NCBI RefSeq assembly: GCF_000485595.1
Contig: NW_014577140.1
Location: 249,852 to 288,274 of the forward strand
Length of the DNA: 38,423 bases
Direction: 5' to 3'
DNA from: Priapulus caudatus
Lineage: Eukaryota; Priapulida; Priapulimorpha; Priapulimorphida; Priapulidae
The position numbers and the translations under genes were made by a program. The notes under the pieces were generated by a model, which was given only the letters and a program-made list of their open reading frames with translations, had not been told where the DNA came from and searched no databases. This document shows positions 12,796 through 22,569 of the stretch, in pieces. Each line of letters opens with the position of its first letter. Position 1 is the stretch's first letter.

Positions 12796-14559
12796 CGTGC
12801 GGTACACGCGGATATATTATACCTGATTGTACTTTAGAGACAGCTGAGACGAGTACTGTATATTTTTGCAATAATGAATTGTCTAGGCCCTTCACAACTA
12901 CTGCTAAATACGTCGAGGCAAGGCAGAGGTCAGGTCATGTTCATTCGCGTAGATTCGGCTTCTATTATGCGATGAACTGCTTCGCTGTTCCATAGGAACG
13001 CCACCACCAGAGACCGCCACCGCCACAGCTAGCAGCCAGGATAACAGTATATAGCTTTCCAAATTTGCATGCATAATTTTTCTAACATAGTTCTCTGTTG
13101 AATTCTAAATAACACGCGTTACACTGTGTTATGTAAAGTAATGAAACTTTTTCAGAATTTTAAAACAAATCCCGGTACACTCCAAGAGTATAGAGTCTAC
13201 TGAAGTTTTAGCAATTTTAAACGGTTTGCCATGCCTATTATATTGGCCTATTATATGCCTATTATATGGCCATGCTATTAATTACCATAATTATTTAATC
13301 GGTTACTCATTATTTATTCTTTTTGACATTGTACGTAATTAATGCATCGAATTAATAAAAGAATAATTAATGACGTAGATAAAAGAATTCAGTCGTTACT
13401 GTGAACACATATATGGTCTTACGTCACAAAGAATTTTAATGGTCAAGTCTTCAACCTCAGCCGAAAGATATATCGAATAATTAGTGTGTGTAATGATAAT
13501 TGAGCACGAAAATTTTCCAGTTTGTTCAAGCAATGCTCCATTAGAAATAATTGCAACTTTAAAATCTTGATCACGTTATTCGGTTGTATGTCTTGATGTA
13601 TTGTATATTGTCTCACGCACCAATGTTTCTACTTGTCGGCCCATGTCTTGCTATCTCACTAATCGTAGTCTATGTCTATCAAGGGTACATAATAAATAGA
13701 CCACGCACATGGGGCGCATGGGGCTCATATGTACTCTTGATGTCTATGTACAGCATTACCACGGCTGTGAAGTTAGACAATTCCGCCAATTGACGTATAT
13801 GTTATTCTATGATGAATGAATAATTTCTCAAGCCATCGGATAAACGGCAGCCGAGACACTTTGCATGTGAGCGAGCGCGGGTCATCGCCGGTGGCGTTTA
13901 CATCTTGGCATGATGCACCACTTAATGGTCTGATGGGTTCCTTGGACGGTTTTACGCAGGAAAAATACTAATTTCAAGGCTAACAGCACTATAGCTACCT
14001 GCTCCGTACGAGGTCATGGTCTGATTGGTAGAACTTGAATGTCAGATGTGCTAGTGGGGCCTAATCGCCTAATTCGCCTTTAAATGATGGCAGTATCCGG
14101 TGTAGTTAGTATCAAGATCTCTATTATGAGCTCTTGATAGTATATGTAATTTAGTAGGCTGCCTTCATTGCATCAGGGGTGAATCAGGACAAATATCTCA
14201 TTGGTTTCGCCTGATTACATTCATCATGACTGATCTGTGTTGGATGCAGGCACGCCGTTAGCTTAGCGACATTTTTTTCGTTAATCAACTTTACGCTTGC
14301 AGTTCTCGGAATCTTAACGATCACGGTGCAGGGCCATTACGGTATAATACGGCGGAAGAAGGTTAGGGGGGGGGGGTTATCAGCAGAACCGATGATAAAG
14401 TTTCCTCGCCACTGTTGTGAATGTCTCAGGTGGTGTGGCTGCTGCCAGGGCTTCTGGCAGCTGGTTCCAGTCTATTGTTGTTTTTGTAAAGAATGAATGA
14501 AGTTAGGAGTCACATTCAGGTAAATTACAAAATAGGCATAATTAAACGATCGGCGAACA
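12796..14559. other. Gene-free stretch upstream of TMBIM6
   Basis: Mostly AT-rich unique DNA. Three near-tandem GCCTATTATAT copies lie at 13233-13269, and there is a run of G at about 14367-14377. The plus frame 13584-13793 (69 codons) is hydrophobic but matches no family and has no conserved context. Confidence 0.5.
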
Positions 14560-14935
14560 TAGCTTCGATGCGTGTACGCACTAGTCCTGGTAGTGGAAAC
14601 AATAAAATGTGTGTTACATTTATTAGTAAATACATGGCATGAGTAGTAAACCAGTAAATAGAAGAGTGAGACATTTCACTGGAGGGCGTTATGACGTTCC
14701 CACGTTTTCCTGCACACTCGCCGCAAACACACGTATGTGCTTTCAGCGCGGTGATTGCGCCGCGATATATGTTACAGATGCTCAGCTTCCGAGGGCGAAA
14801 CGTCAACCAATGACAGACAGTCTCTGAGCATGCAGACGGATCAATACATAGCTGCCAATAGCTGGGCATCTTTCATTGTGAATGCGTGCGTTCACGCGTT
14901 TCTCCCATAGTTTCTCCGATATTGTCATTGCTAAT
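14560..14935 (+). promoter_or_regulatory. Probable TMBIM6 promoter / 5' UTR region
   Basis: This is the segment directly upstream of the BI-1 ATG and is richer in CpG than its surroundings. Visible motifs are TGACGT (ATF/CRE-type core) at 14692-14697 and CCAAT at 14807-14811. I looked for the full ER-stress element (CCAAT-N9-CCACG) that would fit a UPR gene and did not find it. The transcription start is not determined. Confidence 0.4.
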
Positions 14936-14985
14936 ATGGCTGCTCCAAATTTTGATAGGTTTTTCAACAGCTTATCTGAACGTCT
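14936..14985 (+). CDS. TMBIM6: TMBIM6 coding exon 1
   Basis: This exon encodes residues 1-16 ([16 protein letters not shown]) and two bases of codon 17. The donor is CT|GTGAGT. Upstream sequence in frame offers no better start. The DRF...L...R pattern matches the cytosolic N-terminus of invertebrate BI-1. The 1434-bp intron that follows contains a degenerate repeat at 15655-16135. Confidence 0.88.
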
Positions 14986-17900
14986 GTGAGTAAAGGGAGA
15001 CATTACTGTGTATAGGATATGTAGGCGATATATAGAGTATGGCAGAAAATTGTTAAAATTGTGAACACAGCTAGTATGAGCTATCATGAGTCAGCGTGTA
15101 TTCACTATGGACTGAATATCAGGGTCAACCACATACCAGCGCCTACATTTGTTTACTGTTTGTTTATATCATGTTAGTTTAGTCGGGATCGGCCTTGTAG
15201 CTCCATATCCACAACAACTCTAATCTCGGTTACGTAACTTGGTAGCTAAGCTATTTAATTTCAACATCGCATTATTGCTATTCATTTTATAAATAGGATG
15301 TGCTAGTTTATGTATGATGTGTCAATGATTACAGTCTGAGGAGCACCCCAGTTTAGTTGCAGGCTGCAAACATATTAGGCCTATGTGTTTGTTGCTATGC
15401 CCTTTACTGCTCTGCTGTTGCAATGCAGCACAGGTTTCAATGAGCTCATGTGGAATATGTGAGCTATACTGTGAGAATGTGTATCTATGGTACTATTCTA
15501 TATATTCTCAGGAACACTGTATCACTTGCATTGTTGTTTAGGTAACCAATATCGTTACAATTAGGTGAATGCACTATGAACTTATATAACAGTAGTCATT
15601 GATACCTTCAAAACAATTGTATAATATGAGATTATCGTAAAATAATTGTAGGCAGGGGCGGATTCAGACCGTATTTGCCATATTGGGAAATACGGTCTAG
15701 ATTTCAAAGTGCCCTTCGAAATTTTGCGCTAAAAAATACAGAAAACAATTTGATGGAATTTGGCTATATTCTTTATTTGTTTTCTTTTTCTTCTGATTCA
15801 TTGACAGGACTTGAAAGAAATCAAAATTTTACATGGTATCAAAACTAGCTTTGATATCTGAAAAAGAAGGAAAGTGCTTGAATCATTCTGCATTAATTGC
15901 TGGTATGCAAAGCGCAGGCAAAATGAAGCAGAAATAAAATTCCATATGGTTTTTAGCTATTGCTGCTTGACTAAATGTGTACTCAAATGGTGCTCATTTT
16001 TGTGCCCAGAGACCCTTGAAATTCAAAATTTCAATGTGCTTCCGCGCCTATAACGGCGCCCACTGTGGGGTGATGTGCCCTTTTTGGGGGATGTGCCCTT
16101 AAAATCTGGAAAAATACTGTCTAGCTTCAGCCTTGAAAAACATACCAGCATGGTACCGTGCAGCTATTATAATGCATTGTCTTTATCTTAATGTGAAAAT
16201 GTGAGGTCCTATGAGAGGGTCATAGAGTGTACAGTTATGGTTGTGGTTATGGTCGTAGTCGGTGGTGTTGGTATATCAGGGTATACTATCAGTGGCTCAA
16301 TGTAGAGTATCAGTATCACGTGTTAATCATGAATTCCCATCAAGAGTTCATTCCTGTGTTTATATCTCCTAACCAAATATGATTAATCATTCATACTAGT
16401 TCGTCCATTTTCCTTGCAGAGAAAAGCCAGTACGCAGTCACCTGAGAAATGTCTACAGCTGTCTGGCAGCCACCATGATTGCAGCCGCTACAGGAGCCTA
16501 CGTGCATGTTGTCACCGACTACCTAAAGGTGCCTGCGATGTGTGTCATTTAGCCAAATAATGGGGAAAGTAGTCAGGGAACCATATTAGTGCATATAAGA
16601 GTTCATATCACTAGGGAGAGATCGCCCGAACATGCGTGCTCATTTTTGAGATTGGGCAGCCTTGTGTGAATACGTGCCTTTTCAGTATGACTGTGTATGT
16701 GTGGGTATACATACACATGTGTCATCTGTGCTTCATTGTACTGTAGGAAGCCTTACATAAATCATCGCCACCCTAACCGTGACCCTGTTACTGTTAACCC
16801 TGTCTACATTGTAATCTTAACCCTATCCCTAACCTAGTCACTATGCTAACCAAATTCTCACCTAATATTAACCCTCTACTTCCTCACTGGGCATTGTAAT
16901 GTATGATTGACCTTGAAAATATGTAGCCTATATGTATGTTATCGTGCATTGTACACGCCCTATTACGATTGCTGACGATGATAACGCTGACTGGTTACAC
17001 AGGGAAACTTCCTGTCAGCGATCGCATCAATCGGGTTGCTCATCCTGCTGGGAGCCACGCCACCGACGTCTACCTACAACCAGAAGATGCGCCTCGGCTT
17101 CCTGCTGGGCTTTGGCTTCTTCACTGGACTCGGCATGGGCCCGCTGCTTGACGCGGTGATCAGCATCAACCCTAGGTATGCGACGCCATGTCATTCACTT
17201 ATTCGTTATTCATATTGTGCTTTTCTACCTTGTATTCATACCGGTATACGATGGCTACTCTGGGAGTAACGGCAAATGGCCTTTACAGACAGATGGCCAT
17301 TCTATAGAGGTGGTTTAACTTTATGGCTGCCAATCAGAGAAAAAACAAAAGATGGCTGTTACTAACAGTTAGAAATTCAATTTAGGGGGGCCGCTAACAC
17401 AGGTTTGGCTGTATTTATATATCATTATTATGCTTTATGACTATCTTCTGAGGTGGGCCGAAGAATATAAGAGATAAATAAAAAAAAACGTTCATACAAT
17501 TAGTTTCGCTCTATGCTATGATATACACCCTCATCTGATTTCGTATGCTAGCCTATCTCATGGAAAATGATGGTAGGAATGATGTTGTACCATATACCAG
17601 GGCAATACTACATTAGGACTACCATACATGTAACATCGCTGGCTTACATCTACACCATGACCCTAATCCACATAAAACCCTAATGCATTCATAACCTAAT
17701 CTAATCCTAGCCTAATCTTAATCCAGTCAACTATGGACTAGTAGGGCTCATAGGGTCTATGTCCCCCAGGGTACTGCCGGAACGTACCCTGGGTACGGTC
17801 CGGTATACCGGAACGTACCCTGGTAACTATTTGATATGGTTAGGGTTAGGGTTAGGGAGTAGGCGAGGAACGTACTATACCGGACCGGACCCAGGATACG

Positions 17901-20900
17901 TTCCGGCAGTACCCTGGGGGACATAGACCCTCTCAGCACTAGTAGGATTGATCTAGCATATGTTACTGTATATATGCATTTACTTAAAAGGAATTATATG
18001 TCTACTGATCTGCAGTGTTGACTAACTGAAAATTAATAGAATAACTGCCATCTTGTGTCATTTATGTAACCCTACCACTAAGTTCATATTGATTTGCCTA
18101 ATTTTACTGCTAGTGACCTTACAAACCAGACTTTTGAATATTGTTTATCAACAACCTAGTTGAAAATTCTATCCATAATTCTCCAGCAGCAAGCCTATAA
18201 CAGGGCTCACAAGCCTCCCGCATTTGGCGTGAGACTCACACAATTCAGCACAATCTCACGCTCTCACGCACCTGCAAGAATCCAGTTTTTCTTCGTTGCG
18301 TAGAGTGGGTCTAGCCGAACTTTGCCGAAAAACGCGGGACACGAGGCACGGGAATCTCGACATTTATTACTCATGCTTATATAAGCAACAAATATCATGT
18401 TCAGGTTGCTGCTAAGGACATCAAATAGCACCCCATTTTTTTTAAATTTCTTCTGGGGGAGGGGAACCCCCTCATCCACCCCCATCCCCTTTGCGCCTGC
18501 GGCGCGAAGGCTAAGGCCGAAGCCCTAGATTTTCTGATTCAAAATAAATCTCACTCATTTTTAAAGCTACCCCTTGAGAGCCCTGCTATAAACAACACTG
18601 TGATCATGTCACACGACTAGAAGGAGTGAATGATAAGTGTGTCCCATGTGTTCTAACCGAAGTGATGAACTGAGCATACAATATTACAAGTGAAAATGTG
18701 GAGCGCAGATATCTCTCGCATGTTACGCTTCCTTTGATGTTTGCAAATAATCTCCCCCTGGGTGGAGGGACACACCCCCTGATTGTTATTATCTGAATGG
18801 CTGCATAGGAAGAAATTGAACAATTTCCGACTTTTGGTCGAATAGTTGAAATGTAGATCAACTTGTCACATTTTCAACTAAAACTTGATAGTGTAAGCAC
18901 TTTTCAACGTTGCGTTGCAGTAGCATCTGTCAAACAGACCATTTTATTAATTCTGGGAAATTCGGTTTTATTGAACCTGGGGCATGTATCGTGCAAGGCT
19001 GCCCAACTAAACAAAAACATTTAGTTATCCTTATCACAGGACCTCAAAATCAGTAGTAAGCCCATGTAACATTTAACAGTCTCAGGTTTACAAACTTGAG
19101 ATGCCCCCATTTTGTAGCGAGAAAGGCCACGAACTTTGCTATAATGATCTGGTCATCAATGCCAGCAGTGTGGCTGGGATGTTGGCACTGAACGTTATGG
19201 TTGGTTGTTGTCGATGCAGTGTGTATTGTCCATTATGCTGTCACCAGCTGTCATATGTTTCTATTGAAGAAAGATATTACCATTGTGCATACTGGCTTTT
19301 GGTAGGTTCCAGAATATCACGTGATATGATGATTTTTTCCTATCATAAGCAATAGCAGTTTTGATCAAACTTGTCTAGATTGATGACTTATGTCTATTGT
19401 GTTTCTATGAAAATTGCTGTTATAAATTATTCCTTATTCCTTATTCCGTACGGATATTTACATTGAGAGATACTAATGAATTCGATGTCTCGATTTTTCA
19501 GCATCATCCCCACTGCATTCCTTAGTACGTGCGTAATCTTTGGCTGCTTCACCCTCAGCGCTCTCTACTGTGAGCAAAGAAAATGGCTCTACATTGGTGG
19601 TAAATTACTAAACAATTCACATTTGAATTTCTTTTATGCTTTTATATTATGTATTATGATGATAAGCAACTACGTTTAGTAGCATCTGTAAAGTTATACA
19701 TTGCATGGCATGCATCTATAAAGCAGTACATAAAATATGGGTCAATGCAAGCAAGACTGTAGGTGTTGTGGGCATCCATAGGCAACAGGCCTAAATAAGC
19801 ATCACACACCAATTAATTAAAACTATTTAAGTTTCAGTGCATATACAACATACACTTTATTCATCTAGATTCTAGAATAACCACAGATTCATGGTCTAGG
19901 CTCTGCTCCAAACTTTTGCGAGCTACGTTTTGAGCATTTCTAGCATGTAGCTAATATAACGACTGGGTCATTACTTAGACCAACTGCAACATATATAGTT
20001 GGTTACAGCAAACCCAGAGTAGTGGCCTGTGTTTAGAAACTGTGTAGTAGTTTTCACAACTAGGGCTGCCACAGATTCAAGCTAGTATTATTATTAGACA
20101 TTATTTCCTGCAGCTTCCATCAGTCGAACCATAGACATACGTCCCATAGAGCCAGTCTGAGTTTCCACTTTAGAGGAAAGCTCAATTGTACAGAAATATT
20201 ATCCTCATACCTACAAAATTTATAAATTTATAAAATTTATGTACCATAATGTATCTTTTTCTGTAACTTCTCTCCGTTTCTTTTCAGGTTTGCTGATGAG
20301 TGGTCTATCCTTCATGCTGCTGCTTTCAATCTTTAACCTGTTTTTCCAGTCAAGACTCATGTTTCAGGTTTGCCAGTTTTTATTTATTTTTCCTGTAAAC
20401 TTACATGTGGACTATACACGCATATAGACATACATATGCCCACAATTACTAACAAATGTGTATGGTTCATCATTATACTCATCGTTAGTAATGCAATTAA
20501 TATGATACACGATAACCGCAATTACTTGTTACAAGTTCTTCAGTAATTTTTTGTAGCTGAATGACTATGCATTGAATACTTGTAGCCAATCACCGTATTC
20601 TGAGTAGCTGTTTTGCAGTTAAATGTGTGTGTGTACGAATGTTCTTGTAGGTGAATCTGTACTTGGGCATGGCCGTGATGTGTGCATTTGTGCTCTACGA
20701 CACACAGCTTATCGTTGAGAAGCGTCGCCGTGGCGATACTGACTACATCTGGTATGTACAAGCATTTCCGTAACAGCAATCGTCTCATGACAGCTACTGA
20801 TGCATGAAACCTCGTGTTTTGTGTCAAGTGTGAGTTTTGAGTCCAGTTTAATATGCTGGCACCTCACCACAAGTACACAACAAGCATCTGACAACATGTT

Positions 20901-22285
20901 GTATCTTAAAGGGACAGTAGCCTCTAGGATTTTACTGCATACAACTGTACTTACTGTATAACAAATCCTCTATACCCACACGTATTTGTTACCAGATACC
21001 TAATATAAATTTAATTGTTATAATTAATTACACATCAACGCTACGAAATTTGAACGGCGCCATGACACCCGCGACCGTGCTGCCACTCCGAAAAAGTTGC
21101 GTATTTGACAATTTCTTTTGCACGTTACAGACCGAGGGCTAATCACAAAAGTGCAATTATATTTATGCCTAAATGCTATTTAACCAAACGATATTCATTT
21201 TAGGGCAAATTTATCCATATTATAACTGAAACTATATGTCGTTTATAAGATATTGCAATCATTCTGCTTTTAAATTAATAAATAAGAAACACCCTCGGTC
21301 TGTAGCCCTTGGCTGGAAAGTGGTTTTGCGCAACTTATCAGATCGTGCGCTTTGAGTGGCGCCACCGTCGTTGTAATCAAACTGTAGTCGTTAGTTTTAA
21401 AACATTTTTTAATAATATTTCAAATGGTGATTGAACCATGAAACTTTTTATGTAGCGTAATTTTAACCTAAATTAACCCTAGAACCTAGAGTAAACGATC
21501 TCTTTAATTATAATCGTCATGTCCACTAAATTAGCTATTGAAGGTTTTTGTATTAGAGTTGCATTATGTCTGTCTAAGAATTTAGATATATATGTGTAGG
21601 GACTTAAAGTAATGCAATCATATCCAATCCATATTCTGACATGTTAACAGATATCTGCTACGACATGACATGCAACCTTTTCAATCAATATTGAGATTTT
21701 ATTGATTGCACATTATTATTATATATTTTCAGGCACTGTGTAGATCTGTTCCTGGACTTCATCAACATTTTTCGCCAGCTACTTATTATACTGGCTCAAA
21801 AGGTAAATAGGTTTGATATAACACAACAGTTGGGCTCAATTATATCAATACGTAAATGAACACATGTTGGGTAACCGTGGTTGAAAACTGTTGAATTATC
21901 AGTGACAGCATTATAGGTTCTACAGTTTTTCACTTTTTCACAACTTAGGTATATATATATATAAATCAACAAGTAAAGCAATTCTTTCAAACTCACAAAT
22001 TTTATTGGTCTCCTAACCACATGTAATATTTAGGGAAACTGACTATAGTATACAATCAAATGGTGGTCATCTTAATAATATATGACACTGCAGTCATTCA
22101 TAATTTTATTGTTTTTCTTATGAACTAACTATTTAATCTTTTACGGATTTCTTGTATTTATATAATATTATTTACTAATTTATTTTATTTTATTCTATGT
22201 TGATATTGTAGTGTTGGCTTAGTGTATTTATAAAAGAGGGTCGTTTTTGCAGGAGGAAGGAAGCCGCCAGAAGAAACGGGATTAA
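14936..22285 (+). CDS. TMBIM6: Bax inhibitor-1 (TMBIM6), complete 8-exon gene
   Basis: The coding exons are 14936-14985, 16420-16528, 17003-17175, 19502-19599, 20288-20367, 20651-20751, 21733-21802 and 22253-22285. They total 714 nt (237 residues plus TAA), the same length as human BI-1. All introns are GT-AG and all phases join without a frame break. Recognisable blocks are [12 protein letters not shown] and GAYVHVV (TM1), [46 protein letters not shown] and [17 protein letters not shown]. The family is a hydrophobic multi-pass (six to seven TM) ER membrane protein that acts as a pH-sensitive calcium leak channel and limits ER-stress death and IRE1 signalling. The acidic residues in YDTQ (residue 187) and VDLFLD (208, 212) match the conserved aspartates of the family. 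The C-terminus [10 protein letters not shown] is charged but less lysine-rich than in human. I chose the ATG at 14936 because it gives [16 protein letters not shown], which resembles the insect N-terminus and splices in phase. The assignment is sure; expression is not tested. Confidence 0.96.
15655..16135. repeat. Degenerate interspersed repeat in TMBIM6 intron 1
   Basis: It starts GGCAGGGGCGGATTCAGACC and ends with CTGTCTAGCTTCAGCC. The reverse complement of the right end (GCTGAAGCTAGACAGTATTT) loosely matches the left end (CGGATTCAGACCGTATTT), suggesting worn terminal inverted repeats. Just inside the left end, AGACCGTATTT at 15666-15676 is perfectly inverted at 15688-15698. Boundaries are approximate and no target duplication is certain. 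Confidence 0.5.
16420..16528 (+). CDS. TMBIM6: TMBIM6 coding exon 2 (first membrane segment)
   Basis: The acceptor is TTCCTTGCAG and the donor is AAG|GTGCCT. The exon completes Leu17 and encodes residues 18-53, including [13 protein letters not shown] and GAYVHVV. These blocks align directly with the first transmembrane region of the family. Confidence 0.95.
16760..16885. repeat. Degenerate CCCTAA (telomere-like) tract in TMBIM6 intron 2
   Basis: AACCCT, CCCTAA and CCTAAC motifs recur out of register, for example CTTAACCCTATCCCTAACC around 16822-16840. It is too diverged to be a functional telomere array. A similar tract lies at 17645-17730 in intron 3. Confidence 0.6.
17003..17175 (+). CDS. 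TMBIM6: TMBIM6 coding exon 3
   Basis: The acceptor is GGTTACACAG and the donor is CCTAG|GTATGC. The exon encodes residues 54-110 (two hydrophobic spans around the conserved loop YNQKMRLGF) and starts Ser111 of the INPS motif. It is the most GC-rich exon of the gene. Confidence 0.96.
17645..17730. repeat. Degenerate CCCTAA tract in TMBIM6 intron 3
   Basis: ACCCTAATCC, AACCCTAATG, CCTAATCT and similar words are repeated irregularly, ending a few bases before the target duplication of the adjacent inverted-repeat element at 17737. Confidence 0.55.
17737..17946. mobile_element. Foldback MITE with 9-bp target duplication (Mutator-like) in TMBIM6 intron 3
   Basis: The inverted arms are 17746-17807 and 17876-17937. 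The inner 56 bp match at 54 positions (AGGGTCTATGTCCCCCAGGG start). ACTAGTAGG directly flanks both ends (17737-17745 and 17938-17946), a 9-bp target duplication. Long arms plus a 9-bp duplication fit Mutator-like elements. The 68-bp loop holds three and a half TTAGGG units (17838-17857), and CCGGTATACCGG (17800-17811) is a perfect palindrome at the inner edge of the left arm. It has no coding capacity. Confidence 0.85.
18195..18591. mobile_element. CAGGG-ended MITE with CTATAA flanks in TMBIM6 intron 3
   Basis: The element is 18201-18585. The left end is CAGGGCTCACAAG and the right end reads CAGGGCTCTCAAG in reverse complement. CTATAA directly flanks both ends (18195-18200 and 18586-18591). 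CAGGG termini are common in hAT-type elements, but those make 8-bp duplications and only 6 bp match here, so the superfamily is open. The interior contains repeated GTGAGA/TCTCACGC words and a GCGCCTGCGGCGC hairpin. No transposase frame. Confidence 0.75.
19502..19599 (+). CDS. TMBIM6: TMBIM6 coding exon 4
   Basis: The acceptor is CGATTTTTCAG and the donor is GGTG|GTAAAT. The exon completes Ser111 and encodes [20 protein letters not shown] and RKWLYIG (residues 112-143). It follows the longest intron (2326 bp), which contains two inverted-repeat transposons. Confidence 0.95.
20288..20367 (+). CDS. TMBIM6: TMBIM6 coding exon 5
   Basis: The acceptor is TTCTTTTCAG and the donor is TTTCAG|GTTTGC. 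The exon encodes residues 144-170 ([19 protein letters not shown] and onward), a membrane segment. It is in phase with exons 4 and 6. Confidence 0.95.
20651..20751 (+). CDS. TMBIM6: TMBIM6 coding exon 6
   Basis: The acceptor is GTTCTTGTAG and the donor is TCTG|GTATGT. The exon encodes residues 171-203 with the family signature [12 protein letters not shown] and the GDTDYIW turn. Asp187 is one of the conserved acidic residues associated with the calcium path in the TMBIM family. Confidence 0.96.
20906..21507. mobile_element. 602-bp TTAA-bounded inverted-repeat element in TMBIM6 intron 6
   Basis: The left end TTAAAGGGACAGTAGCCTC and the right end (reverse complement TTAAAGAGATCGTTTACTC) share TTAAAG.GA..GT and then CTCTAGG. 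Deeper in, TACAGACCGAGGG at 21126-21138 is perfectly inverted at 21292-21304, and GGCGCCA and AGTTGCG words are also mirrored. A TTAA target fits piggyBac- or Kolobok-type elements. It is diverged, therefore old, and has no coding capacity. Confidence 0.65.
21733..21802 (+). CDS. TMBIM6: TMBIM6 coding exon 7
   Basis: The acceptor is ATATTTTCAG and the donor is AAAAG|GTAAAT. The exon completes Trp204 and encodes [17 protein letters not shown] followed by IILAQK, with Asp208 and Asp212. This is the last, semi-hydrophobic segment of BI-1. Confidence 0.96.
22253..22285 (+). CDS. TMBIM6: TMBIM6 last coding exon (cytosolic tail) and stop
   Basis: The acceptor is TTTTTGCAG. The exon encodes [10 protein letters not shown] and ends in TAA at 22283-22285. 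The tail is charged, as in other BI-1 proteins, but has only two adjacent lysines where human has longer lysine runs. Confidence 0.92.
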   Translation, partial: EEGSRQKKRD

Positions 22286-22565
22286 TGATTTTTCGGCCAG
22301 ACACATGGAACCCCAAATATTATCCAAGTATTTGATCACCGATTTTGGACATCACTGTCTACAGGCATATGGATGATATCAAGTCAACTAAGTTTCATAG
22401 AACTGGGCCATTCAGCTAACTTGGCAATTTTATGGTGTGGTTTACAGTGATTTGATCAGTAAACTTTTTGACAGACAAAAAAAAAATTGTAAAAATGAAT
22501 TAATTTACATAGCCTCACTTTTTAGTCTCACTTTGTTCAAAATAAAATGTTACTAGCCAGTCAAG
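22286..22565 (+). promoter_or_regulatory. TMBIM6 3' UTR and poly(A) signal
   Basis: AT-rich sequence follows the stop. A canonical AATAAA lies at 22541-22546, about 256 bp downstream of the TAA, with T/GT-rich sequence further on. The cleavage position near 22560-22570 is inferred. Confidence 0.7.
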
Positions 22566-22569
22566 AATG

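Noticed and set aside
14807-14820. Possible ER-stress response element at the TMBIM6 promoter
   Set aside because: CCAAT is present but the required CCACG nine bases downstream is not (TCTCT instead).
14525-14869. Minus-strand 114-codon frame
   Set aside because: It overlaps the TMBIM6 promoter region and shows no conserved motif.
16932-17269. Three ATG-started frames over TMBIM6 exon 3
   Set aside because: They are unspliced readings or wrong frames of a real exon; the spliced model explains the sequence fully.
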